Shown: one piece after another, positions 1-8,652 of the stretch | Numbering within the stretch: the first letter of the stretch is position 1 | Layout: each line of letters opens with the position of its first letter | NCBI GenBank assembly: GCA_036267155.1 | Contig: DATAWP010000066.1 | Span: forward strand, 1 to 64,000 | Direction: 5' to 3' | Length of the DNA: 64,000 nucleotides | DNA from: PALSA-1353 sp036267155 | GTDB taxonomy: Bacteria; Planctomycetota; Phycisphaerae; Tepidisphaerales; Tepidisphaeraceae | Program-made: the position numbers and the translations under genes | Notes under the pieces: model-generated | What the model saw: the letters and a program-made list of their open reading frames with translations, nothing else | What the model was told of the DNA's origin: nothing | The model's database searches: none

Positions 1-2
1 CA

Positions 3-116
3 TCGCTGCTGCGCACCGCCGGTCAGCAGGGGAAGAATCTGCTGGAGACGATCAAATCGATGTTGATCGCGGCATGGGCTGCGGACAAACCGCCGACCAT
101 GCCAGCCGGTCCCTGA
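3..116 (+). CDS. C-terminal tail of a transposase (partial, truncated by window edge)
   Basis: The frame is open from the window edge to a TGA and reads SLLRTAGQQGKNLLETIKSM followed by a short Pro-rich end. The pattern of a small residue, RTA, QGKN and a hydrophobic helix resembles the extreme C-terminus of IS66-type transposases. Only 37 residues are visible, so the family is a guess from resemblance. An unrelated protein ending in a helix cannot be excluded. Confidence 0.35.
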   Translation, partial: SLLRTAGQQGKNLLETIKSMLIAAWAADKPPTMPAGP

Positions 117-272
117 ACGCTGCTGCACGGTAAACAGTTACGGCAAGAAAGAGGGCGAGTGCCGCGATTTTAGGTGATTTTTTCGCCACACCGGCACACA
201 CTTGCAACTTGGTCCTTGATGCGCTACCTTTGCTGGAACATCCATTTGAACGCAAAAATCAGGAGAAACCCA

Positions 273-1700
273 TTGAGAATCCGGCGGCCGATTCGAGCAA
301 TCGTGGGATTTGCAGTTTCCGCATTGATCGGCGTCGCGGCACCGATTTATGCCGAGCCGGCCACACAACCCTCCGGAGGCAGCCTGTTCCCGCCCGTGCA
401 TTTGACTTCGGAGCAGGATCATCAGCGGGTCATGAACCTGCTGCACATTACTTCGCTACCGCCTGGGGCGTCGGGACAACATCCAAATCTTAATGAGTCC
501 AAGGCGAATCCCTTTCCGAATCTGCCCGATCCGCTGGTCTTGAACAATGGCGCGAAAGTAACGACCGCCCGGATGTGGTGGACTCAGCGCCGGCCGGAAA
601 TCCTGGAATATTTTGAACGCGAGATTTACGGCCGGACTCCCAAAAACACGCCGAAGGTCACATGGGAACTGACGAAAACGGAGAACAACGGCAAGACCAT
701 CACCAAGCATCTGGTGGGTCACGTGGATAATTCATCCTATCCGCTGATCACGGTGAACATTGAATTAACCCTGACCACGCCGGCCAACGCAACCGGCCCG
801 GTGCCGGTGATGATGCAGTTCAACGGCGGTCCGTTCCTCTTCGGCCGGCGCCGACCGGGGACTCGGCCGGGTATGACCACTAGGCCAGCCGGCGCGCGCT
901 TCGGCGGTTTCGGCGCCCCGAGTGGTCCCACGTGGCAGCAGCAGGTGCTGGCCAAGGGTTGGGGATACGCGACGATCAATACCAGCACCATTCAAGCGGA
1001 CAACGGGGCCGGATTGACCAGTGGAATCATTGGACTCGTGAACAAAGGCCAGCCTCGCGCGCTCGATGATTGGGGCGCCCTGGCCGCCTGGGCCTGGGGC
1101 GGCAGCCGGGCGCTGGATTACTTTGAGACCGATCCAGCGGTGGATGCGAAGGAAGTTGGCATCGAAGGCCATTCTCGCTGGGGAAAATGCACACTCCTGG
1201 CCATGGCGCTGGATCAGCGTTTTGCCATCGCGTATGTCAGTTCTTCCGGCGAAGGTGGCGCGAAATTATATCGCCGCAATTGGGGCGAACTGGTCGAGAA
1301 CGTCGCCAGCTCCGGTGAATACCATTGGATGGCCGGCAATTTCCTCAAATATGCCGGACACTGGAGCGATCTGCCTGTTGATTCGCACGAGTTGATCGCG
1401 CTGTGCGCTCCGCGCCCGGTTTTCATCAGCGGCGGCATCACGCAAGGCGACGCCTGGGTTGACGCCCGCGGCATGTTCATGGCCACGGCGGCCGCCAGTC
1501 CGGTTTACGAGCTTCTCGGAAAAAAGGGCCTTGGCACAACCGAAATGCCCCCAGTGGGCGCCCCCCTGATCGACGGCGACCTCGCCTTTCGCCAGCACAA
1601 CGGCGGACACACCGACGCCCTGAATTGGCCAACGTTCATTCAGTTCGCCAGTCGCTATCTCAAAACCCCTCCAGCAACAGCGGCGAGCGAATCTAAGTAG
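273..1700 (+). CDS. Secreted glucuronoyl-esterase-like alpha/beta hydrolase (CE15 type)
   Basis: This is probably an exported carbohydrate esterase that cuts ester links between lignin or other alcohols and glucuronoyl side chains of xylan. I chose the TTG at 273 because AGGAG lies 7 bases upstream and the product then starts directly with a signal peptide (basic RIRRPIR, hydrophobic core, cleavage near PIYAEP). The product is about 475 aa. The nucleophile motif GHSRWGK near residue 300 matches the CE15 pattern G-x-S-R-x-G-K, and a GGHTD near the C-terminus can supply the catalytic His. A Gly/Arg/Pro-rich insert (GRRRPGTRPGMTTRP) sits near residues 190-210 and is unusual. The substrate is inferred from the family. 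Together with the CE7 and GH29 genes downstream it suggests plant or algal polysaccharide use. Confidence 0.8.
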   Translation: MRIRRPIRAIVGFAVSALIGVAAPIYAEPATQPSGGSLFPPVHLTSEQDHQRVMNLLHITSLPPGASGQHPNLNESKANPFPNLPDPLVLNNGAKVTTARMWWTQRRPEILEYFEREIYGRTPKNTPKVTWELTKTENNGKTITKHLVGHVDNSSYPLITVNIELTLTTPANATGPVPVMMQFNGGPFLFGRRRPGTRPGMTTRPAGARFGGFGAPSGPTWQQQVLAKGWGYATINTSTIQADNGAGLTSGIIGLVNKGQPRALDDWGALAAWAWGGSRALDYFETDPAVDAKEVGIEGHSRWGKCTLLAMALDQRFAIAYVSSSGEGGAKLYRRNWGELVENVASSGEYHWMAGNFLKYAGHWSDLPVDSHELIALCAPRPVFISGGITQGDAWVDARGMFMATAAASPVYELLGKKGLGTTEMPPVGAPLIDGDLAFRQHNGGHTDALNWPTFIQFASRYLKTPPATAASESK

Positions 1701-1730
1701 AACGATCGGCCAATCAAAGGCAATCTCCTT

Positions 1731-1810
1731 CAGAGGCGCAGATCGCAGGGAAATGCAAAACGATTCGAATTTCATCTTTCTTTCTCTGCGCCTCCGCGCC
1801 TCTGCGTGAG
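1731..1810. repeat. Dispersed CTCTGCGCCTCTGCGTGAG-type repeat with inverted partner
   Basis: The segment 1784-1810 consists of repeated CTCTGCG/CTCCGCG units. A short inverted copy, GAGGCGCAGA at 1733-1742, can pair with TCTGCGCCTC at 1785-1794. The same ACGCAGAG-type motif recurs at 26918-26945. Such repeats are common between genes in planctomycete genomes. No gene is seen between 1701 and 1880. Confidence 0.6.
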
Positions 1811-1879
1811 ATTTTTTGCCGCGATGCGAGAACACGGTTTCCCTGCTGAAAAATTCGAATTGGCTGGAAATGCGGTTGA

Positions 1880-1981
1880 CATGGCCCCACCCGGATAAAC
1901 CACCCGGTCAAAGGTCGCGTGTACATCCTTAGGGCTCTGAGTCACAAGGAGTACGACAAAGGAAATTGGAAGGACGAATGA
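1880..1981 (+). pseudogene. HigB-type toxin remnant (C-terminal stub only)
   Basis: The frame encodes GRVYILRALSHKEYDKGNWK and then DE before TGA. It matches the C-terminal end of the intact HigB at 54,495 (KVYVLRVMTHKEYDRGNQRWKDEL). In-frame stop TGA at 1877-1879 and lack of upstream HigB-like sequence show that the N-terminal three quarters are gone. The stop overlaps the start of the antitoxin gene by ATGA, the arrangement kept in the intact pair. It is a deletion relic, not a working toxin. Confidence 0.75.
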
Positions 1982-2403
1982 TGAGGCGAATACGAGCTAC
2001 ACAAACGGAATTACCGGAAAGTTTCGAGTCGTTGTGCGCCCTGCACTGGCCCCTCCCGATTCACGACGATGTCGATTACGATAACGCGAGCGAAATGGTG
2101 GGCCAGCTTGTGGTGATGAAAGGGCGGACCACGGGACAGGAGGAATACCTGGAAACGTTGACGATGCTCATCGAAAAATACGACAGAGAAAACCTTCCCG
2201 CCCCGGAAATGCGCGAGCCGATTGAGGTCCTGAAGTATTTGATGGAGGGCCTGGAGATGAGCGCTTCTGACCTTGGGCGGATTCTAGGTAATCGCACATT
2301 AGGACCGGCAATTATTCGGAGTGATCGGAAGATCAGCAACGCAAAAGCCATTAAGTTGGGCAAACATTTTAAGCTCAGTCCTGCAATATTTTTGCAGGCG
2401 TAA
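1978..2403 (+). CDS. higA: HigA-type antitoxin, orphaned
   Basis: The product is about 141 aa with an N-terminal adaptor (FESLCALHWPLPIHDDVDYD...) and a C-terminal XRE-like helix-turn-helix (EVLKYLMEGLEMSASDLGRI onward, ending FKLSPAIFLQA). This is the layout of HigA antitoxins with the extended N-terminus. I chose ATG at 1978 (or the next ATG at 1981), which overlaps the toxin stub's TGA. A TTG at 1966 would add MEGR. It normally neutralises HigB and represses its own promoter. Here the partner is a stub, so it may be a decaying locus or act as an anti-toxin for the second higBA at 54.5 kb. It shares the same fold and the same conserved middle (GQEEYLETL versus GEQAYLEVLEAL) with that second HigA. 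Confidence 0.75.
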   Translation: MMRRIRATQTELPESFESLCALHWPLPIHDDVDYDNASEMVGQLVVMKGRTTGQEEYLETLTMLIEKYDRENLPAPEMREPIEVLKYLMEGLEMSASDLGRILGNRTLGPAIIRSDRKISNAKAIKLGKHFKLSPAIFLQA

Positions 2404-2427
2404 GATGTTTCGATACGCCTGATCGCA

Positions 2428-3801
2428 TTACTCAAACAACGACATCTGCCGGGAATCCTGCACAATCGATTCGGTTTCGCCGTCGGCGAAGCGTGTGGTC
2501 ACGCGATCGCCGGAAATGACGGCGGCGGAACTTCGGAGAATCTGGCCCGTCTTCTTCAACGTGGTGATCGTATACCCGCGATTCAACACAGCCTGCGGAG
2601 AAAGGGCCTGAAGTTGGCGGTCAAATGCGTCCAGACGGGCGGAGCGGAATTTCAGCCAGGATTGCGCGGCAACCGAAAGTCTCGGCTCCAGAGCCATCAG
2701 ACGATGCCGCGCTTGGACAAGTTTGGCGGTCAAAGCCAATGTCGCCGATTTCTGCCGCTCGTCCAGAAGTTGCCGGAGCATCTGGAGGCGATCCAGCGGA
2801 CGGCGCAGAAATTCATGGCGCTCGATCCCGGCCAATCGCTGGCGGGCATCCTGCACCATTTGCCCGGCGGCGCGTTCGAGGCGCATCCGCATTTGCCGCA
2901 CGTCGTCTCCAGCGCGGTTCCAATGTCCGGTGATCACCTGGGCCGCCTCCGTCGGCGTGTGGGCGTGATAATCGGCAACCAGATCGCTGATGGTGCAATC
3001 CACCTCGTGGCCGATGCCGGTGACGATCGGGATGCGCGAGGCGGCGATGGCGCGGGCGACGATTTCCTCGTTGAACGACCAGAGGTCTTCGAGCGATCCA
3101 CCGCCGCGCGACAATAGGATCACATCGACGCCTCCCACATCCACCGAGCGGCGGTTGAGGTGAGCAATGGCCTGCGCGATCCGGGCGGCGCTGCCGTCCC
3201 CCTGCACCGGCGCGTGGTACAGCATCAGCTTCAGCCACGGAAATCGGCGAAGAACCTTAAGCATATCCTGTAGCGCCGCGGTGGCTCGGCTGGTGAGCAG
3301 CGCGATGTGCATCGGATAAGGTGGGATCGGCTTTTTCCGCTCCGCGGCGAAAAGCCCCTCGGCGGCAAGCTTGGCCTGCAATTGCCGAAATGCCAGTTCC
3401 AGCGCCCCGCGCCCGGCCGGTTGGAGATGCTGCACCTGAAGCTGGTACCTTCCCTGCGGCGCATACACCGAAACCCGGCCGGTGGCGATCATTTCCAATC
3501 CGTCTTCCAGCTTGAATTGCAATCGCGAGGCCGAATCCTTCCACATGACGCAGTTGATGCAGGCGGCCGAATCCTTCAGCGTAAAATACAAGTGTCCCGA
3601 TGCCTGGCGATTGCTGACGTTGCTGGCCTCGCCACGGACGGTAACGGTCCCCGGCACGCCGGTTTTGATGGCTTTCTCGATGGCTGCGGTCAATTGGCTG
3701 ACCGTGAGGGCGTCAACGTCCCCGGCCGGGGGCTTGGGCGAGCGCGCTGCCGCACGTTGCTTGGCCAGTCGCTCGTGAAACTCGAAGAAATTATCGGGCA
3801 T
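2428..3801 (-). CDS. xseA: Exodeoxyribonuclease VII large subunit
   Basis: Large subunit of the ssDNA exonuclease that degrades single-stranded DNA to oligonucleotides in repair. An N-terminal OB fold (GEASNVSNRQASGHLYFTLK) is followed by the catalytic domain with LTSRATAALQDML and the signature LLSRGGGSLEDLWSFNEE, then a helical coiled-coil region and the C-terminal segment with NRGYTITTL. About 457 aa, close to the family norm. I used the internal ATG (MPDNFFEF) as start; a GTG three codons earlier is possible. The small subunit xseB is not visible next to it. Confidence 0.93.
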   Translation of the reverse strand: MPDNFFEFHERLAKQRAAARSPKPPAGDVDALTVSQLTAAIEKAIKTGVPGTVTVRGEASNVSNRQASGHLYFTLKDSAACINCVMWKDSASRLQFKLEDGLEMIATGRVSVYAPQGRYQLQVQHLQPAGRGALELAFRQLQAKLAAEGLFAAERKKPIPPYPMHIALLTSRATAALQDMLKVLRRFPWLKLMLYHAPVQGDGSAARIAQAIAHLNRRSVDVGGVDVILLSRGGGSLEDLWSFNEEIVARAIAASRIPIVTGIGHEVDCTISDLVADYHAHTPTEAAQVITGHWNRAGDDVRQMRMRLERAAGQMVQDARQRLAGIERHEFLRRPLDRLQMLRQLLDERQKSATLALTAKLVQARHRLMALEPRLSVAAQSWLKFRSARLDAFDRQLQALSPQAVLNRGYTITTLKKTGQILRSSAAVISGDRVTTRFADGETESIVQDSRQMSLFE

Positions 3802-3865
3802 TGGGGACACTATATCCGGGCCGCGAACATTTTTTTAGACAAACTCGCGTTGTCGCGGATCATGA

Positions 3866-4393
3866 ATGATGAAAGGACGCACGGATTTGATGACAGCGGA
3901 AGAGGCGGCGGCCGCCCGGCGGGATTTCGACAGCTTCGTCGCGGCCCGGCGAAGCCAATGGGTGCGCACCGCCGCGGGAATTCTGCGCGATCCGGCCGAT
4001 GCCGAAGATGTCGTGCAGGACACGTTGCTTTCCGCCTGGCGACGCTGGGAAAGCGCGTCGCTGAGGAATCCCGAGGGTTATGTCTCCCGGGCGGTAACGC
4101 TCAATGCCTTGAAGCGCCGCGCCAGACGAAAACGGGATGCGCCTCTGGATTTAGCCGGCGAATTGATCGATGGCCGGCCGCGGGAACCAGGCCCGGAAAT
4201 GAACCCGCTGGAACTGGAGCGCGCGATCGCCAAGCTGTCGCCTTCCCAGCAGGCCGTGATCCGAACGAAATTTTATGTCGGTATGACGTTCAAACAAATT
4301 GGAAGAAGCTTATCGATCTCATCAAACACCGCGGCCAGCCGTTGCCGATACGCGCTGGGTGCGCTGCGGCGGATTTTGAGAGACAAATCCTGA
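3866..4393 (+). CDS. ECF-family RNA polymerase sigma factor
   Basis: A 175-aa sigma-70 family protein with region 2 (ADAEDVVQDTLLSAWRRWES) and region 4 (LSPSQQAVIRTKFYVGMTFK and the following helix-turn-helix SISSNTAASRCRYALGALRR). It lacks regions 1 and 3, as is normal for ECF sigmas. The start is uncertain among several ATGs; the one at 3890 would remove eight residues. The next gene begins 13 bases after its stop, so they are likely co-transcribed, yet that partner does not look like a classical zinc anti-sigma factor. It lies divergent to xseA. Confidence 0.88.
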   Translation: MMKGRTDLMTAEEAAAARRDFDSFVAARRSQWVRTAAGILRDPADAEDVVQDTLLSAWRRWESASLRNPEGYVSRAVTLNALKRRARRKRDAPLDLAGELIDGRPREPGPEMNPLELERAIAKLSPSQQAVIRTKFYVGMTFKQIGRSLSISSNTAASRCRYALGALRRILRDKS

Positions 4394-4406
4394 AAGGAGT
4401 TTGGCT

Positions 4407-4697
4407 ATGGGCGAGCACGATTGTGTTCAATTCGGAAACAAGAGCAGTTCACTCCCCGGCGCGATCGCCGGGGCGGCTATTGCCATCGGCGTACCCGCCG
4501 TCACGCTGATCTGGGGGGGGCATCTGGCCGCAAGCGTGCAACTGACGGTCGTCATTCTTGGCGTTTCCGTAGGAGGGCTGATTGCGCTGACCGCTACCTT
4601 TTTCAGTCTGGTGATTCCATCATCGGTGAATTGCAGCGGATGCCAGAAAAGCGCCAGGGAACTTGAGGCCACGGACCCCGCGCAGAAAACCGCGTGA
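4407..4697 (+). CDS. Small two-helix membrane protein next to an ECF sigma gene
   Basis: The 96-aa product starts at ATG with AGGAG 7 bases upstream. Two hydrophobic stretches (GAIAGAAIAIGVPAVTLIWG and VQLTVVILGVSVGGLIALTA) predict two membrane helices. A short soluble tail holds a CxxC pair (NCSGCQKS). I do not recognise a family. The position 13 bases after the sigma factor stop suggests a functional link, possibly as a regulator or target, but this is inference. The CxxC could bind metal or respond to redox. Confidence 0.65.
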   Translation: MGEHDCVQFGNKSSSLPGAIAGAAIAIGVPAVTLIWGGHLAASVQLTVVILGVSVGGLIALTATFFSLVIPSSVNCSGCQKSARELEATDPAQKTA

Positions 4698-4701
4698 TCC
4701 A

Positions 4702-5652
4702 TCACGGCCGCAGGATTTCGGTGATCAGCCGGTATTTCAGTTCGTGGTGCTCGTACGGAGTTTCGTGCTTGTGGAACGGATAGACTTCCATCTGCTTCTC
4801 GGCCGTGATGTGGTTATACGCGGCGTAAATGGAACTGGGCGGGCAGACGTCGTCCCACAAGCCGCTGGCAACGACGGTGCGGCAAGTGATCCATGGTGCG
4901 AGATTCATGCAGTCGAAATAACTCAGCGTGCCGATCGTCTGTTCGTACAGGTGAGGGAAGGATTTTAGAAATCCGGTGATTTCTGGATACGGGCCGGCCT
5001 GTGCGATGGTGATGGAGCGGCGGAAATCGCAGAGAAACGGAATATCGGCCAGCGCGAGAATCGGCTTGCGCGACAGCGCCGCTGCCGCGAGACTCAGCCC
5101 GCCGCCCTGGCTGCCGCCCGCGACGGCCAATCGGCCGGCATCCACTTCCTCGCGGCGGGCCAGCACTTCCAACGCCCGGACGGCATCGGCGTAAACGTAA
5201 CGAAAATAATACGACTTGGGATCCCGGATGCCCGCCGTCATCCAGCCGAGGTGGTGCCCTTCGGGATATACCGCCGCATCCTGGGATTGGCCGTTCTGGC
5301 CGCGGCAGTCCATGCTCAGAACGCAAATTCCCTGTGCGGCGAACGGAACCAGATCGAGCGGCCGAGCCGCGCGGCCGCTGTAGCCGTGATACACACACAG
5401 CCCGGGGCATTTCCCGCGGGCGTCGGGGCGGAGAAACCACCCCGCCAGCCGTCCCCCGCCGAATCCGTCAAAACGGACCGCGAAGCACTGCAGCCCGCGT
5501 GTCGGCAAATCGTATGGAATCAACTCCGCATTCAGCGGCTGCTTTTCCGATTGCGAAAGGGTCGAAGACCAGAAGGTTTCGAAATCCTCCTGGCGATACA
5601 GCGTCGGCTTATATTGCCGAAGCTGTTCCAACGGCATGTCAATTGAGGGCAT
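4702..5652 (-). CDS. Acetylxylan esterase / cephalosporin-C deacetylase family (CE7)
   Basis: About 316 aa, typical of the CE7 family, which removes acetyl groups from xylo-oligosaccharides inside the cell. Visible marks are the RGQ motif (MDCRGQNGQSQD), the nucleophile elbow GGSQGGGLSLAA, and the C-terminal His in HKHETPYEHHE. A conserved aspartate lies in VASGLWDDVCPP. The ATG at 5652 gives MPSIDMPLEQL and has GGAG about 8 bases upstream; a further upstream start is less likely. It has no signal peptide, consistent with cytoplasmic CE7 enzymes. Confidence 0.88.
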   Translation of the reverse strand: MPSIDMPLEQLRQYKPTLYRQEDFETFWSSTLSQSEKQPLNAELIPYDLPTRGLQCFAVRFDGFGGGRLAGWFLRPDARGKCPGLCVYHGYSGRAARPLDLVPFAAQGICVLSMDCRGQNGQSQDAAVYPEGHHLGWMTAGIRDPKSYYFRYVYADAVRALEVLARREEVDAGRLAVAGGSQGGGLSLAAAALSRKPILALADIPFLCDFRRSITIAQAGPYPEITGFLKSFPHLYEQTIGTLSYFDCMNLAPWITCRTVVASGLWDDVCPPSSIYAAYNHITAEKQMEVYPFHKHETPYEHHELKYRLITEILRP

Positions 5653-5719
5653 ATATTGCTCCGCGCAAAGTCCGAAGCAATCATAAAGGATGGAATCCAA
5701 ATTCCGAAATTTGAGGGAA

Positions 5720-6112
5720 TCAGCTTTCGGCGCGGTTCAGCAACGTGAACGTCGATTGCGGATCGACCAGTTCCTGGAATTGTGCCGCCATGTAGAATCG
5801 GCCGTTCGCCTGGGGCGAACATCGCATGACCCGGGAGCGGATGGCCAGGAACTGGCCGTCGGCCAAAGGGAACCGAATGATCAAGCCCGCCGAAGGCATC
5901 ATGGCGCGGAGCAGAATCAAGCCGACCGTTTCGGCCGAAACATTGCGAACGGTCACCGGGATCGGCTCGTCCAACAGCTCGCCGTGAATGGGAAAGACCG
6001 TCGCCTGGCTTCCGACATCCACGCGCCCAAGCAGGCGCTTATGCCCCGACCCGGAAAAGCGATCGACGGGATGGCCGATGATTTGTTGCAGAAGATGAGC
6101 GGGAAGGCGCAT
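5720..6112 (-). CDS. PilZ-like domain protein
   Basis: A 130-aa protein whose centre (GRVDVGSQATVFPIHGELLD onward, then VRNVSAETVGLILLRAMMPS and GRFYMAAQF) follows the beta-barrel pattern of planctomycete PilZ-like proteins. The classical c-di-GMP RxxxR and DxSxxG motifs are weak (NVSAETVG replaces DxSxxG), so ligand binding is doubtful. ATG at 6112 falls 39 bases after the stop of the TPR gene in the same direction, suggesting one transcript. Assignment is by pattern only. Confidence 0.5.
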   Translation of the reverse strand: MRLPAHLLQQIIGHPVDRFSGSGHKRLLGRVDVGSQATVFPIHGELLDEPIPVTVRNVSAETVGLILLRAMMPSAGLIIRFPLADGQFLAIRSRVMRCSPQANGRFYMAAQFQELVDPQSTFTLLNRAES

Positions 6113-6150
6113 GTGGGCTATCCTGATTATCGGAACGAGCGGGGTGGAGA

Positions 6151-7020
6151 CTAAACATTCGCAAGATTTTTCATGCGATTTAAACGGCCGGGTTCGCCCT
6201 GGGCCAGCCAATCCACCTTCTCCAGCAGGACATACGCCTTGTGAAAATAATCGCGCGCGGTTTGAGGATCGTTGTGCTCCAGGCTCAACTCGGCCAGCTC
6301 TTCGAACACGAATCCATCGAGATCATTTCTTTTCGTCATGTCGGACTCCAGGGCCTTTTGAATTTCCATCGCTTCGTCCCATCGGCGATTCAGACGCAGA
6401 AGCTTGGCGATCGACCATCGGGCAACAAATTTCGCCTTGGCGTCGCCGTGTTGATCGTGATGGAATCGAGCTTTTTCAAGGAACTCGAGCGATCGTTCGT
6501 AGTCGCCGCGGTCATGACAGGTCCACCCCGCGTTGTTGTAGAGCGGGCCGAGCCAGGATTTGAGCGCCTCATCGGCCGAAGATTCGACGGCTTCGATCGT
6601 TCGTAAATTCCAGCGAAGTTGCTCGTCCGGATCGGGGTGGGCGATGGCGATCATGTGTGCCGCATCGACAGCCAGGAATTCGAGGCGCTGTTCGGCCGCG
6701 AGATGATAAGCGGATTCAAACAACGGCAACGCGGCCTTGGGATTCTCAGCGGAATTATACGTCCGGCCCCGCTCCAGCAGGCATTGAACCCGCGCACGGT
6801 GCGCGTCGGGCGTCAGGAGCGATTCGGCTGTATCCAGCAGGGCGTGGGCCTCGGCGAATTGGTTGCGAAGAGAATGGGTGCGGGCGATTTGGGTCAACAG
6901 TTCGGCGTGGTAAGCCGGATCGGATGGTGCGCGAGGTAGAATTTCGCGAAATTTCCGTTCCGTGCCGGCAGGATCGCGGAAATCCCAAAGCGATTTGAGG
7001 TCGGGAAGGTCGGCCATCAT
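6151..7020 (-). CDS. Tetratricopeptide-repeat protein
   Basis: The product is about 289 aa with no signal peptide, built almost wholly of helical pairs with TPR-like spacing (for example NQFAEAHALLDTAESLLTPD, NPKAALPLFESAYHLAAEQR, GDYERSLEFLEKARFHHDQH, NDPQTARDYFHKAYVLLEKV). Such cytoplasmic scaffolds mediate protein contacts; no partner is evident. Start is MMADLPDL; two adjacent ATGs make it uncertain by one codon. It is divergent from the fucosidase gene with about 94 bases between the starts. Confidence 0.75.
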   Translation of the reverse strand: MMADLPDLKSLWDFRDPAGTERKFREILPRAPSDPAYHAELLTQIARTHSLRNQFAEAHALLDTAESLLTPDAHRARVQCLLERGRTYNSAENPKAALPLFESAYHLAAEQRLEFLAVDAAHMIAIAHPDPDEQLRWNLRTIEAVESSADEALKSWLGPLYNNAGWTCHDRGDYERSLEFLEKARFHHDQHGDAKAKFVARWSIAKLLRLNRRWDEAMEIQKALESDMTKRNDLDGFVFEELAELSLEHNDPQTARDYFHKAYVLLEKVDWLAQGEPGRLNRMKNLANV

Positions 7021-7114
7021 TCGGAATCCAAAGATACGAAGAAACGCGTCTTTAGCCACAGATTTCCGATCGCCGTGCGCCGGCGGCACGACCGGAGGGT
7101 ATACTGCGGCCAGC

Positions 7115-8536
7115 ATGAATCATCTGCATGTTCCAGCAGCGGTTTTAATGGGGCTCATTTTTTCCGGCGGTGTTTTGGGACAGACGGCTCCATCCACGCA
7201 ACCCTCGACTCAGCCACTGCTGCAGCGCGACGAAACCCCGCAGCAGCACGATGCGCGAATGAAATGGTGGCGAGAAGCGAGATTCGGGATGTTCATTCAC
7301 TGGGGGGTCTATTCCGTTCCCGCCGGCGTTTACAACGGCAAAGACGTTCCCGGCATCGGCGAATGGATCATGAACCACGCGAAGATTCCCGTCGCGGAAT
7401 ATGCGACCTACGCCCAGCAGTTCAATCCGGTGGGATTTGACGCGGATCAATGGGTCAGGACCGCGCAAGAAGCGGGCGTGAAATACATCGTCATCACGGC
7501 AAAACATCATGACGGCTTTGCCATGTTCCGCACGGCGGTGGACGTCTACAACATCGCCGACGCCACGCCGTTTGACCGCGATCCCCTGGCGGAACTGGCC
7601 GAGGCGTGTCGGTCGGCCGGGATCAAGCTGGGTTTTTATTATTCGCAATCCCAGGATTGGCATCATCCCGGCGGTGATGCCTATGGAGGACATTGGGACA
7701 AGGCGCAGGACGGTGATTTCGACGCATATTTGCGCGACGTTGCCCTGCCGCAGGTAAGGGAATTGCTGACCAATTACGGCCCAGTGGCGGTGCTGTGGTT
7801 CGATACCCCGAAGCAAATGACGCCCAAGCGAGCCGCGGAATTTTTGCCGCTGTTGCAACTCCAGCCGCAGATCATTGTGAACGATCGTCTCGGCGGGGGT
7901 TTCAAGGGCGACACCCAGACGCCGGAGCAGAATATTCCGCCGCAGGGTTATCCCGATACCGGTTCCGGTCATCGGGATTGGGAAACGTGCATGACCATCA
8001 ACGACACCTGGGGATATAAGACCAACGACACGAACTTCAAATCGACCGATACGCTGCTGCGAAATCTGGTGGATATCGCCAGCAAAGGCGGCAATTACCT
8101 GCTGAACGTCGGACCCAACAGCGAAGGGATCATTCCGCAACCGGAGATTGAGCGGCTCAAGGCGATGGGCGCTTGGCTACGGGTAAACGGCGACTCAATC
8201 TACGGCACGGGCCCAACCCCGTTCGGAGCCGAGGCGGGAAATTTCGATCCGAAGAAAAAGGACAAGGATGGCAAAGCGATCTGGATCGAGAAGTGGAATT
8301 GGCGCTGCACGACCAAGCCGGGAAAGCTGTTCATTCATCTGCTCAAATGGCCCGGGCCCACATTTACGGTGGCCGGAGTCAAGGGGTCGGTGAGAAGTGC
8401 ATATATGTTGGCCGATGAACAGCACAGCGGGTTGTCTTTCGATCAGGAAGGGGATCAGGTATCGGTCAAGCTGCCGCTGGCAGCCCCCGATCCGGTCGAT
8501 TCGGTGCTGGTGTTGGAGTTGCCCCCGGGAAATTAA
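7115..8536 (+). CDS. Exported alpha-L-fucosidase (GH29)
   Basis: A 473-aa glycoside hydrolase that removes alpha-L-fucose from glycans. A signal peptide (HVPAAVLMGLIFSGGVLGQ) and a Thr/Ser/Pro linker precede the GH29 barrel: WWREARFGMFIHWGVYSVPA, then AKHHDGFAMF, then GFYYSQSQDWHHPGGDAYGG, then VLWFDTP, where the Asp fits the GH29 catalytic nucleophile. The later part holds SKGGNYLLNVGPNSEGIIPQ, a GH29 hallmark. The C-terminal beta domain ends at a TAA inside a tandem repeat. It pairs functionally with the nearby esterases in polysaccharide breakdown (inferred). Confidence 0.93.
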   Translation: MNHLHVPAAVLMGLIFSGGVLGQTAPSTQPSTQPLLQRDETPQQHDARMKWWREARFGMFIHWGVYSVPAGVYNGKDVPGIGEWIMNHAKIPVAEYATYAQQFNPVGFDADQWVRTAQEAGVKYIVITAKHHDGFAMFRTAVDVYNIADATPFDRDPLAELAEACRSAGIKLGFYYSQSQDWHHPGGDAYGGHWDKAQDGDFDAYLRDVALPQVRELLTNYGPVAVLWFDTPKQMTPKRAAEFLPLLQLQPQIIVNDRLGGGFKGDTQTPEQNIPPQGYPDTGSGHRDWETCMTINDTWGYKTNDTNFKSTDTLLRNLVDIASKGGNYLLNVGPNSEGIIPQPEIERLKAMGAWLRVNGDSIYGTGPTPFGAEAGNFDPKKKDKDGKAIWIEKWNWRCTTKPGKLFIHLLKWPGPTFTVAGVKGSVRSAYMLADEQHSGLSFDQEGDQVSVKLPLAAPDPVDSVLVLELPPGN

Positions 8537-8566
8537 GCCCCCGGAAATTAAGCCCCCGGAAATTAA
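8521..8566. repeat. Three tandem copies of a 15-16-bp GCCCCCGGAAATTAA unit spanning a stop codon
   Basis: Units at 8521-8536 (with one extra G), 8537-8551 and 8552-8566 are otherwise identical. Each carries an in-frame or near-frame TAA, so the fucosidase stop is effectively triplicated. The unit resembles the left half of the REP palindromes found elsewhere here (TTAGCCCCCGG). Confidence 0.85.
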
Positions 8567-8652
8567 CGTTGTAGTGGGCGGGGGCAGGTGATACCGTGTA
8601 ATTGGTTGAGACAACCCCAGGGGTGCCGCGGAGCGGCTTGTAGGTGCGCTCG

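Noticed and set aside
3307..4509. 400-codon open frame across xseA and the sigma factor gene
   Set aside because: It spans two well identified genes in other frames and lacks an RBS or domains.
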